Source of the DNA: Lachnospiraceae bacterium 10-1
GTDB taxonomy: Bacteria > Bacillota > Clostridia > Lachnospirales > Lachnospiraceae
Direction of reading: 5' to 3'
DNA: 64,000 nt
NCBI GenBank assembly: GCA_000403495.2
Contig: KE159817.1
Coordinates: 397,276-461,275 of the forward strand
Numbering within the stretch: position 1 is the stretch's first letter; every line of letters starts with the position of its first letter. Shown one piece after another: positions 1 to 7,085 of this stretch. The translations under genes and the position numbers were made by a program. The notes below the pieces were generated by a model that saw nothing but the letters and a program-made list of their open reading frames with translations, was not told the DNA's origin and ran no database searches.

Positions 1-832
1 CGATGATCTCCGGCATGGCGCAGGGGTTCCTGAAATTTGTCGTACCGACTGCCACCGCTGCGGCTCCGGCCATGATGAACTCCAGGGCGTCCTCCGCCGA
101 CTGGATTCCTCCCATCCCGATGACTGGGATGCTTACTGTCCGGCAGGTCTGCCATACCATCCGCAGCGCAACCGGCTTTATTGCGGGTCCGGACAGCCCG
201 CCCGTCTTATTCGCCACGCTGAACGTCCTTTTTTTCACGTCGATCCTCATGCCCGTGATGGTATTGATCAGCGAGAGCGCATCCGCTCCCCCTGCCTCTG
301 CCGCTTTCGCAATCTCCGTTATGTCCGTGACATTCGGCGTCAGCTTCATGGAAACGGGCTGCGCCGCTTTCTTTTTTATCTCCTTCGTGATGTACTCCAC
401 CATGCGCGGCTCCTGCCCGAAAGCAATCCCGCCATGCTCCACGTTCGGACAGGAAATATTGATCTCCAGCATGTCTATCCCCTGCACGGACAGCCGTTCC
501 ACGGCTCCCAGATAATCCGCCACGGTGCTGCCGCAGACATTGACAATGACTTTCGTGTCAAACTGTCTGAGGAAAGGGAGGTCCCTCCTGATAAAGACTT
601 CAATCCCCGGATTCTGCAGCCCCACCGCGTTTATCATGCCGCTGGCAGTTTCCATGATCCTTGGTGCGGGGTTCCCCTCCCACGGGACAAGGGACACGCC
701 TTTTGTGACCACTGCCCCTAACCGGTTCAGGTCTATAAACCCGCTGTATTCCTGCCCGGAGCCGAATGTCCCGGACGCAGGCATCACAGGGTTCTTCAAT
801 GTGATGCCCGCTATATCCACTGATGTGTTTAT
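1..832 (-). CDS. pyrD: Dihydroorotate dehydrogenase, PyrD type 1B, 3' end outside window
   Basis: Oxidises dihydroorotate to orotate in pyrimidine synthesis; type 1B enzymes use FMN and usually pair with PyrK. The leftward translation reads NTSVDIAGITLKNPVMPASG near the start, then NPGIEVF, NVCGSTVADY, the EINISCPNVEHGG active-site loop, a KLTPNVTDITEIAKAAEAGG stretch, SLINTITGM and IGMGGIQSAEDALEF, the usual order in PyrDB. About 277 residues are visible of the usual ~300. The expected initiator Met falls on an ATA codon (832-830), 8 nt after a good AGGAGG; an in-frame TAA lies nine codons upstream, and the only nearby alternative is a GTG at 820-818, 20 nt from that RBS. A TATAAT at 864-859 could be the -10. 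No pyrK or other pyr gene is visible. Identification is confident; the start is not. Confidence 0.9.
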   Translation of the reverse strand, partial: MNTSVDIAGITLKNPVMPASGTFGSGQEYSGFIDLNRLGAVVTKGVSLVPWEGNPAPRIMETASGMINAVGLQNPGIEVFIRRDLPFLRQFDTKVIVNVCGSTVADYLGAVERLSVQGIDMLEINISCPNVEHGGIAFGQEPRMVEYITKEIKKKAAQPVSMKLTPNVTDITEIAKAAEAGGADALSLINTITGMRIDVKKRTFSVANKTGGLSGPAIKPVALRMVWQTCRTVSIPVIGMGGIQSAEDALEFIMAGAAAVAVGTTNFRNPCAMPEII

Positions 833-919
833 CCCGTCCGCCTCCTTTCTTGAATCACATTATAACAACTGGCAGGAAAAAGAAAAGTACTGTCTTTTTT
901 TGTTTATAGTGCGAAAAAT

Positions 920-931
920 GATACCGGTATC
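920..931. promoter_or_regulatory. Perfect 12-bp palindrome between pyrD and hxlR
   Basis: GATACCGGTATC is a perfect palindrome midway between the divergent pyrD and hxlR genes, about 16 bp upstream of the hxlR -35 box. AGTAC occurs on both sides (886-890 and 941-945). The position suits an operator for the adjacent HxlR regulator, but this is inference from location and symmetry only. Confidence 0.45.
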
Positions 932-946
932 AAAAAACATAGTACC

Positions 947-975
947 TTGAACTGAAAGGGCGGATATAGTATAAT
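947..975 (+). promoter_or_regulatory. Sigma-A promoter of hxlR
   Basis: TTGAAC at 947-952, a 17-bp spacer and a perfect TATAAT at 970-975. An ATG at 974 overlaps the -10 box, which excludes it as the start codon and supports the ATG at 998. Confidence 0.8.
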
Positions 976-997
976 GCTGGCAAAAGGAGGGAACCAC

Positions 998-1324
998 ATG
1001 AGCAATAGGAAAGCGCCGCTGCCCCAATGTGCGGCTATGGTCAGGGTACAGAACATCCTGAGCGGGAAATGGAAGATAACGATATTATGGTACATTGCGG
1101 AATATGAAGTGCAGAGGTTCGGGGAACTGAGGCGGAGGCTTGGGGACATCACGCAGTCCACCCTTACCAAGCAGCTCCGGGAACTGGAACAGGACGGCTT
1201 TATCTCCCGCTATATCTATCAGGAAGTGCCTCCGAAGGTGGAGTATTCCCTGACTGACCTTGGAAAAAGTTTCATCCCTATTTTGAGAGACATGAAAAAA
1301 TGGAGCGACACGCATTTAATGTGA
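998..1324 (+). CDS. HxlR-family winged-helix regulator
   Basis: Predicted cytoplasmic DNA-binding regulator of 108 residues, the normal HxlR size. It begins MSNRKAPLPQCAAM, with a cysteine at the place where redox- or aldehyde-sensing HxlR/YodB-type members carry theirs, then ILSGKWKITILWYIAE, RFGELRRRLGDITQSTLTKQ (recognition helix region) and the wing VPPKVEYSLTDLG, all diagnostic of PF01638. The start at 998 is chosen because AAAGGAGG lies at 983-990 and the promoter ends at 975; a longer reading from 974 would overlap the -10. It is divergent from pyrD and 46 bp ahead of the metallophosphoesterase, which may be its target. The inducer is unknown. Confidence 0.9.
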   Translation: MSNRKAPLPQCAAMVRVQNILSGKWKITILWYIAEYEVQRFGELRRRLGDITQSTLTKQLRELEQDGFISRYIYQEVPPKVEYSLTDLGKSFIPILRDMKKWSDTHLM

Positions 1325-1370
1325 TGCCGGGAAGTCCCTGCCTGTCCAGGGGCATAACAGTGGAAATGGG

Positions 1371-2261
1371 GTGAAAAAAGAAGTGAAAAAAAGATTTTCT
1401 CCAAAAAAGACAGCCGCATTCTGCACAGTATCCGTGCTGCTGGCTCTGATCATATGGACAGTATGGGGGAACACTGCGCTGATGGTAAGCACCGCTGCCA
1501 TTTCCAGCAGCCGGATCCCTCCTGCCTTTTCCGGGTTCCGTATCGCACAGGTATCCGACCTTCATAATGCCGAATTTGGAAAGGATAACTCCACGTTGCT
1601 GCGGATGCTGTCCGAGAGCGGGCCGGACATTATTGTGATAACCGGGGACCTTGTAGATTCTACACATACAGACATAGACACAGCCCTTTCCTTTGCAAAA
1701 GAGGCCGTCCAGATCGCACCCGTCTACTATGTGACAGGCAACCACGAAGCCCGCCTGACAGAGTATGGGCGGCTCAGAACCGGCCTTGAAACGGCTGGCG
1801 TGACTGTTCTTGAGGATAAAACAGTATGGCTGGAACGGGATGGTGGAAAGATTATGCTTATCGGGCTTTCCGATCCCGATTTTACAGTTAAGGGTGATAT
1901 GTTCGGGGAAGTGCCTTCTATGGTCGGTACAAAATTAGAATCCCTGGCCGGCAGCGAAGGCAGCTACACAATCCTGCTCTCCCACCGCCCGGAGCTGTTT
2001 GAAACTTATGCAGACTGCGGTATTGGTTTAGTCTTAAGCGGCCATGCACATGGCGGCCAGTTCCGCCTGCCCCTCATCGGCGGGCTGATTGCACCCAATC
2101 AGGGACTGTTCCCCAAATTTGATGCAGGGCTGTATACGGATGGCAGCACGGACATGGTCGTCAGCCGCGGCATTGGCAACAGCATCATACCGTTCCGCTT
2201 CAATAACCGTCCGGAGATTGTATTGGTAGAGCTTTGCCTGATAGTATCCGAGTTTCCATGA
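1371..2261 (+). CDS. Calcineurin-like metallophosphoesterase, membrane-anchored
   Basis: Predicted extracytoplasmic phosphoesterase of the YkuE/YaeI type. An N-terminal basic stretch and one transmembrane segment (about residues 14-33) are followed by the dimetal motifs in order: VSDLHNAEFG, TGDLVD, TGNHEAR, SHRPE and SGHAHGGQ, giving the Asp/His/Asn metal ligands. The end of the domain reads IPFRFNNRPEIVLVEL, where close relatives usually stop; here nine further residues (CLIVSEFP and a stop) are encoded by the first copy of a repeat at 2233, so the tail looks replaced by inserted DNA. The start is a GTG at 1371 with only a weak purine stretch before it. Probably read with hxlR. The substrate is not predictable. 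Confidence 0.88.
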   Translation: MKKEVKKRFSPKKTAAFCTVSVLLALIIWTVWGNTALMVSTAAISSSRIPPAFSGFRIAQVSDLHNAEFGKDNSTLLRMLSESGPDIIVITGDLVDSTHTDIDTALSFAKEAVQIAPVYYVTGNHEARLTEYGRLRTGLETAGVTVLEDKTVWLERDGGKIMLIGLSDPDFTVKGDMFGEVPSMVGTKLESLAGSEGSYTILLSHRPELFETYADCGIGLVLSGHAHGGQFRLPLIGGLIAPNQGLFPKFDAGLYTDGSTDMVVSRGIGNSIIPFRFNNRPEIVLVELCLIVSEFP

Positions 2262-2303
2262 TAATAACCGACTTTTGCATACGAGTATATACTATCAGGC
2301 AAA
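2233..2303. repeat. Left copies of a CTTTTGCCTGATAGTAT repeat family
   Basis: TTTGCCTGATAGTAT at 2233-2247 recurs exactly at 6275-6289. A second copy lies inverted at 2289-2303 and faces a degenerate copy (CTTTTGCATACGAGTAT from 2271), forming a large palindrome. The cluster begins within the last codons of the metallophosphoesterase gene and mirrors the cluster at 6273-6338, so the pair brackets the lipoprotein/LytTR/GHKL module. Transposase- or recombinase-binding sites at element ends would fit, but no matching enzyme is encoded between them. Confidence 0.65.
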
Positions 2304-2546
2304 AGAACCCCAGAACAACCGTTCGCACCCTCGCTAATGTAAAAATGCCCCTAAAAGCACACGGAAATAATGTAATTTTGGAACCTATGTAGTGCCGAAA
2401 GTGCCGTGTTTACGGGCTTTGTAGGCTTTCCGTGTCTGTATCTGCCGGAAACTAAGACACCTTGACAAAATATGACAATATCCCCCATATTTCAGCAGCA
2501 TTTGCATGCAAATAATACACCTTTTACCAAAGCTTTCATTTTTCTT
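2304..2546. other. Intergenic stretch with a 14-bp palindrome
   Basis: No convincing gene. It holds ATTTGCATGCAAAT (2500-2513), a perfect palindrome just downstream of the leftward lipoprotein gene, without a clear T-run. The stretch 2346-2440 contains an AAAGCACACGG and a GTGTTTACGGGC segment loosely like the repeat units at 44.1-44.6 kb. It may be inserted-element DNA. Confidence 0.4.
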
Positions 2547-3959
2547 TCAGTTTGTATTTACTTCAGCAGCGAAAATTTTGCTACATAATTCTGTATATTC
2601 ATCATATGAAATTTCAGCTCCATCCAATGTATATTTTATTCCAGCTTCTGCATTATTTGTGTCAAATTCCTCACCGAAATTCATTTCTGCAGTTAAGTTA
2701 TCAGCTCCTTCAAATTTTTCCATATGGTAAAATTCAAATCCTGCACCCGATCTGTTACTGTACATGATCCATACGGCTCCATTATAATAGGTATAAGAAA
2801 GAATGAGAACAGTTCCCTCTCCTGCAGCAAATTCATATACCTTGTCATCACGCGCATCAAGGTATATACCACCATAAGGCCCGTTAATAATCAGTTCGTT
2901 TTCTCCATCATTGTCAAGATCGACTTTCTCTCCAATAGAATATGCATCCCATTCCTCAGAACCCAAATTTAAATCGCTAACAGAAAATGTCGATGTCGAA
3001 TCTTCAGAGTCAACTGCGTCTGCCAATCCATTGATAAAGGAATCCAATAGTTCATCTGCCGCTGCTTCCGAACCTGTATCCGCAGCATCCTGCCTATTGC
3101 TTTCCTGCTGATTTGCCGAGAAATCATCTATGTTAGGAACATCTGAGGTTTTGTAAAATTTGTATTCACTCAATCCTGCAAAATCAAGCCATTCCTGACC
3201 AAAAATAGTTACTACTGCGATATCCTCCTCCAATTTTATGACTCCATTCATCTCATTTCCATGAGGACCTGTTGCTGTAAATTCCAACCCTTCTTCCGTA
3301 ATTTTTCCCGCACCATCATCAAACCCCCAAAGCCTGAATAAATCTATCTGAATCTGATAAGTTTCATCATCATTTTTCTTTATTTCTAATGCCGGCTCGT
3401 CTACATCATAACTATTATATTCGCCCTCATACTCGTATGCGTCCGCCCTCACCTCTATTTTCTTTGTGGCATGATATAAAAATTGAGCATCTTCAAACCC
3501 TGCTTCTCCGTAATACACATTGATTTCATCTGTACTATATTCTAAAATATAATAGCTAAAGTTAACTGTATCGTCAGAAAATACCTGTTCGGGATACTTT
3601 ACATATATCTGATTATTTTCTATAATTTCTATATTAGATAAATCAGCTAAAAAACGACAGGAAGATTCCGATTCATAGTCGGAAATATCATATCCATTGG
3701 ATGATTTTTGAATCATTAACATACCGGTTCCATAATCCGATAAATATTCATATTCTCCTGTCAGGTTTTCCAATTCTGCCAAATCTGAACCGGTAATGTT
3801 GTCATTTTGTGTTTTCTGAACTTCACCAGTGCTGCCGCCTGGTTCTGCAGTGCTGCTTATTACATTCGTTTGAGCGTCTTCTGAATTCTTCGCCTTCCCA
3901 CAAGATGAAACTGTTAGCAGAACAGCCCCCATTATCATTGCCATTACCGCTTTTTTCAT
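2547..3959 (-). CDS. Secreted lipoprotein with C-terminal FG-GAP/EF-like repeat
   Basis: About 470 residues. The start at 3959 gives MKKAVMAMIMGAVLLTVSSC, a clean lipoprotein signal with cysteine after VSS; the longer reading to 4010 adds 17 residues that spoil the signal. The mature protein begins with a low-complexity Ser/Thr/Gln linker, then an acidic beta-rich domain of unknown family, a second linker rich in Asn/Asp/Ser, and a C-terminal segment with VDLDNDGENELIINGPYGG, a calcium-loop-like motif common in secreted Firmicute proteins. Distinctly AT-rich. It lies downstream of, and in the same direction as, the LytTR/GHKL pair, so it may be the output or sensor partner of that system. No enzymatic function can be named. 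Confidence 0.75.
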   Translation of the reverse strand: MKKAVMAMIMGAVLLTVSSCGKAKNSEDAQTNVISSTAEPGGSTGEVQKTQNDNITGSDLAELENLTGEYEYLSDYGTGMLMIQKSSNGYDISDYESESSCRFLADLSNIEIIENNQIYVKYPEQVFSDDTVNFSYYILEYSTDEINVYYGEAGFEDAQFLYHATKKIEVRADAYEYEGEYNSYDVDEPALEIKKNDDETYQIQIDLFRLWGFDDGAGKITEEGLEFTATGPHGNEMNGVIKLEEDIAVVTIFGQEWLDFAGLSEYKFYKTSDVPNIDDFSANQQESNRQDAADTGSEAAADELLDSFINGLADAVDSEDSTSTFSVSDLNLGSEEWDAYSIGEKVDLDNDGENELIINGPYGGIYLDARDDKVYEFAAGEGTVLILSYTYYNGAVWIMYSNRSGAGFEFYHMEKFEGADNLTAEMNFGEEFDTNNAEAGIKYTLDGAEISYDEYTELCSKIFAAEVNTN

Positions 3960-4119
3960 TACTAATTTTCCATTTAAATGCCAACCCTTAAGTAAAATGC
4001 CTTGTACCACTTCTGCTATCCTCCTGTAATATGATTAACACCATATTTATATCACAGTGAGAAGGAATATAAAATACTCCCTGTATAAACAGCACAGATT
4101 TTGCATCAACGACACAAAA

Positions 4120-4824
4120 TCAATTATCAAACCACATTCTCCATTTAAAAAACTCCTTCTTAAACTCTTTACTGTGAATCCTTCCAATTACTACCTTTAA
4201 TCCGTTGCAAAGCGTAACTTCATGACTGTTTACCTTTTCAATATATTTTAAATTGACAATATATGACCGATGTATCTGAAAAAAGCCAAACCGAGATAAG
4301 CTTCGTGCGGCTTCAGATATCTGTCCTTCACATAAATGTTCACTGCCATCCAGCATGAGATATCTTAGTTTTCTTCCATTTGTCTCAATAAGCAGAAGTT
4401 CATTCAGGCTTATCTTTATGCGAATCCCAGCGGTATCATTACAAGATACAATCCGATCCTGAATTTTAGTTTTAAGGAAAAAATCAATCGCCTCATTGAT
4501 TTCCTCTAAATGCTTTTTATCGATATATCTGAAAGCATTTACTCTATAACCTAATCTGGCTAACTCTGTGTGTGATGTTAAAAAACAAACTTTACATTTA
4601 TTTCCAAGATTCATCAACTGTTCCGCTATTTCAAAACCATCTTCCCCTTCTGCAAGTTCAATATCCAAAAACAACAGATCTGCATTTGCACTTTTCATAA
4701 AATCTTTTCCACTCTTATAGGAATTGATTTGTGATAAAATATTTTTATCCCTACAATACTTTTCAATAATAGTCTGTATCTTATTTCTCCATACTGCTTC
4801 ATCTTCTACAATACCTATTTTCAT
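4120..4824 (-). CDS. LytTR-family response regulator
   Basis: A 234-residue AgrA/VirR-type regulator. The receiver domain starts MKIGIVEDEAVW (acidic pocket ED), has phospho-acceptor Asp in LLFLDIEL, the conserved SHTELA switch segment and IDKKH lysine. The C-terminal LytTR domain shows ISLNELLLIETNGRKLRYL, a helix with SLSRFGFFQIHRSYIVNLKYI and the final strand VVIGRIHSKEFKKEF. It overlaps the kinase gene by 4 bp, so the two are translationally coupled. By family it binds paired ~9 bp direct repeats in target promoters; none was verified here. The lipoprotein just downstream is the obvious candidate co-transcribed gene. Confidence 0.93.
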   Translation of the reverse strand: MKIGIVEDEAVWRNKIQTIIEKYCRDKNILSQINSYKSGKDFMKSANADLLFLDIELAEGEDGFEIAEQLMNLGNKCKVCFLTSHTELARLGYRVNAFRYIDKKHLEEINEAIDFFLKTKIQDRIVSCNDTAGIRIKISLNELLLIETNGRKLRYLMLDGSEHLCEGQISEAARSLSRFGFFQIHRSYIVNLKYIEKVNSHEVTLCNGLKVVIGRIHSKEFKKEFFKWRMWFDN

Positions 4825-6128
4825 TCCTTTTTCTCCTCTGCTTTGGCAGTTGGTATAGCAATACTGATTTGAAACAACGCTTCTCTATTTTCCACTATAG
4901 ATTCCATATAACATTCACCGTGATACTTTTCAACAGTTGCAACAATATTTTTCAGACCAAAACCATGATTTTCCTTATCCTTTTTAGATGACATAAAAAA
5001 GTCTGTTTTTGTATTGTTTCTTTTGGCTACACTGTTACTAACAACAATAAAAATTTCTTCCTTATGTTCTACAAGTTCAACACGTATTCTGGGAACATCT
5101 GCTTTTCTCGCCGCTTCAAAAGCATTTTGCAATATATTTCCCATCAATGTGGTAATATCAAACATCTCAAGAGGCATTTTTTCAGTCAGTTTTCCCCAAA
5201 CAACAAACTCCATATTTTCCTTTATTGCCAAATATAAATAATAATTAACAATAATATCGAGAAAACTATCTCCTGTATGAATCTTTAAATCAAACACATC
5301 CTGAATATTCCAGATAGTATCTATGTATTCTTTGGCTTCTTCTGTCTTTTTTTCGTTTAGTAACTCTCTGACAACTCCAATATGATTTACCAAATCATGC
5401 TTAAAACGCCGTACAGCCACCGACTGCTGTAGCTGGTAATCATACTGCTGCTTTTGCATATACATAAAAGACTGCAATTCCCTGTTCTGTCTGTCTGACA
5501 ATATATTTTTGATGGCAAGATTAAGCGTAAGAAAAATGGAATAAAGTGTCCCTGCTATGCTGATAAAAAATACTGCATAGGCATCTAAACCATACCTTGC
5601 ATGATTTTCATTAAAGAATAAAAAAACAAAATTATAAAACATTTGGAAAATACTGCCCTGTATCAAAAGTGCAAACTTATACTTTAATTTTATATCACAC
5701 AAATATACGTCATTTTTCCTAAAGAGCCGCAGGTATATCAGAAGATACACCAAAAATGAGAGCAGATAGGCAGATTCCATCCACCATGTTATACCCGTGC
5801 CGCCAACTCCTCCGCCTATTAAAACAACCTGTATCAGCATGACACTGAACGTATCAATGATTCCCGTAAAATACATAAGGGCAGCGCTCAGTAGAAACAA
5901 ATGCCACAATCTATCTTCAAAAAATAAACATATGGAAAGTACGCTCCATAATATATAGATAATCGGAGAATTTGTATCAAAATATACGTTATAAGCCCCT
6001 GCAGATAACATAGGCAAAACCGATGCGCCAATAAAAAGCTTGTTTTTTCTTGGATTTAACCTGAATCCAAAATGAATTATAAAAAGATATATTAAATAAT
6101 TTAATATATTGTCTACAATATAAATCAT
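4821..6128 (-). CDS. GHKL sensor histidine kinase, AgrC-like
   Basis: A 435-residue membrane kinase. About six hydrophobic segments occupy residues 1-200 (for example IYIVDNILNYLIYLFIIHFG), followed by a coiled-coil linker, the phospho-acceptor region FKHDLVNHIGVVRELL and a HATPase_c_5 domain with N-box (NILQNAFEAA) and G-box NHGFGLKNIVATVEKYHG. This architecture belongs to the HPK10 class that senses peptides in quorum-sensing and bacteriocin systems. The cognate regulator overlaps by 4 bp. No AgrB or AgrD gene was found nearby, so the ligand may come from elsewhere or not be a peptide. Confidence 0.92.
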   Translation of the reverse strand: MIYIVDNILNYLIYLFIIHFGFRLNPRKNKLFIGASVLPMLSAGAYNVYFDTNSPIIYILWSVLSICLFFEDRLWHLFLLSAALMYFTGIIDTFSVMLIQVVLIGGGVGGTGITWWMESAYLLSFLVYLLIYLRLFRKNDVYLCDIKLKYKFALLIQGSIFQMFYNFVFLFFNENHARYGLDAYAVFFISIAGTLYSIFLTLNLAIKNILSDRQNRELQSFMYMQKQQYDYQLQQSVAVRRFKHDLVNHIGVVRELLNEKKTEEAKEYIDTIWNIQDVFDLKIHTGDSFLDIIVNYYLYLAIKENMEFVVWGKLTEKMPLEMFDITTLMGNILQNAFEAARKADVPRIRVELVEHKEEIFIVVSNSVAKRNNTKTDFFMSSKKDKENHGFGLKNIVATVEKYHGECYMESIVENREALFQISIAIPTAKAEEKKE

Positions 6129-6272
6129 GATAACCTCACTGTTATTTCCTGATTATTCCGACTAAATCCCATTCCTGTTAAAGCCAGATCATCTACTGAA
6201 TTATAGCATAGAAATTTATTCCTGCATAAAAGATAGACTACAAATTTTGCAAACTATCACGAAAACCCTTGC

Positions 6273-6338
6273 CTTTTGCCTGATAGTATACTTTTGCGTG
6301 ATAGTACAATTTCTCTCCAATCTTTCGCCTGTTAGTAC
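6273..6338 (+). repeat. Three tandem copies of the CTTTTGCCTGATAGTAT repeat
   Basis: Copies at 6275-6289 (exact match to 2233-2247), 6292-6307 (TTTTGCGTGATAGTAC) and 6323-6338 (TTTCGCCTGTTAGTAC), all in one direction. The stretch immediately to the right (about 6338-6378) resembles 26656-26695, adjacent to the MITE-like element: both read ...AATTCCTAT(A/G)GCATCAATT...TAG(T/C)CGCCTG. This places an element boundary near 6338. Confidence 0.65.
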
Positions 6339-6450
6339 CCCAATTCCTATAGCATCAATTTAAGATAGTCGCCTGGATTACATGGTCAATCAATTCCTCA
6401 ATTCCCTCGTTTTTTTGCCGCAGAACCACCATTTACCCGGACTTCATCCA

Positions 6451-6675
6451 TCATATCTTTGCTCCTTCAGGTATCTCACTTGCCGCATCATGAACATGGT
6501 AGCTTTTTACCCTGCCAAGTTCACCGACTCCCGGATGCTCTATTGCTTCTACCCTTTGTGTGTCATGCGTTTTTTCCGCTTTGATATGAACCTTTTCCAC
6601 TTTGATTTTTTGTGCTTCATCAAGCCATAAAGTCAATTCATAACCTCTCAACTCAATCTGCACCAGATCACCCAT
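6451..6675 (-). pseudogene. Small unrecognised ORF, possibly frameshifted at its N-terminus
   Basis: Seventy-four residues, MGDLVQIELRGYELTLWL onward, ending ASEIPEGAKI. The reading frame stays open upstream to a TGA at about 6722, encoding TEVTLQKIAP, while a plausible start with ATGACAATGGATGAATTAAA lies in another frame at about 6735. This looks like a start separated from its body by a one- or two-base change. The family is not recognised. The leftward region beyond it (6375-6450) holds only fragments. It sits between a repeat cluster and the cad-type operon and may be a leftover of a mobile element. Confidence 0.4.
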
Positions 6676-6749
6676 CGGCGCAATCTTTTGAAGCGTAACC
6701 TCTGTTTTGGTTTTAATTCATCCATTGTCATTTTATTGTTACCTCATTT

Positions 6750-7070
6750 TCATCGCCCGCAAATATGCTCTGTCCCTTTTTCAATAACCATCTGCACATG
6801 TTCGTCCACCAAAGCATAAAATACCATTTTTCCGACCCTGCAACCTCTTACCAGTTTATTTAATTTCAACAAATTCAACTGGTGTGATACCGCAGACTGA
6901 GTCATTCCAAGCTGCTCTGCCAGATCACTGACATTCGCATCCTGCTCCATTAAAAGAAGCAGGATACGAATACGGGCAGGGTTCCCAAGCATCTTAAAAA
7001 ATTCCGTTAGAATGTACAAATCACTTTCTTTCAGCCTTTCATTAATTTGACCGACCTGATATTCCGCCAA
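6750..7070 (-). CDS. ArsR/SmtB-family metalloregulator
   Basis: A 106-residue winged-helix repressor. It has the ArsR core FFKMLGNPARIRILLLLMEQ, the recognition helix LAEQLGMTQSAVSHQLNLLK and wing RGCRVGKMVFYAL. The C-terminal helix DEHVQMVIEKGTEHICGR keeps Asp, His and His at the alpha-5 zinc-site spacing of SmtB/CzrA, with a Cys in place of the last ligand region, so Zn/Cd/Co sensing is likely. The start is a TTG at 7070 with GGAGG seven bases upstream. It is the last gene of the HMA-ATPase-ArsR operon, 15 bp after the ATPase, an arrangement that would give autoregulation of the efflux genes. Confidence 0.92.
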   Translation of the reverse strand: MAEYQVGQINERLKESDLYILTEFFKMLGNPARIRILLLLMEQDANVSDLAEQLGMTQSAVSHQLNLLKLNKLVRGCRVGKMVFYALVDEHVQMVIEKGTEHICGR

Positions 7071-7085
7071 AGGGCCCCTCCTTCC

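Noticed and set aside
3..515. Long + strand ORF with hydrophobic segments
   Set aside because: It runs exactly antisense to pyrD, whose conserved motifs are unmistakable on the other strand; the + frame has no RBS or family.
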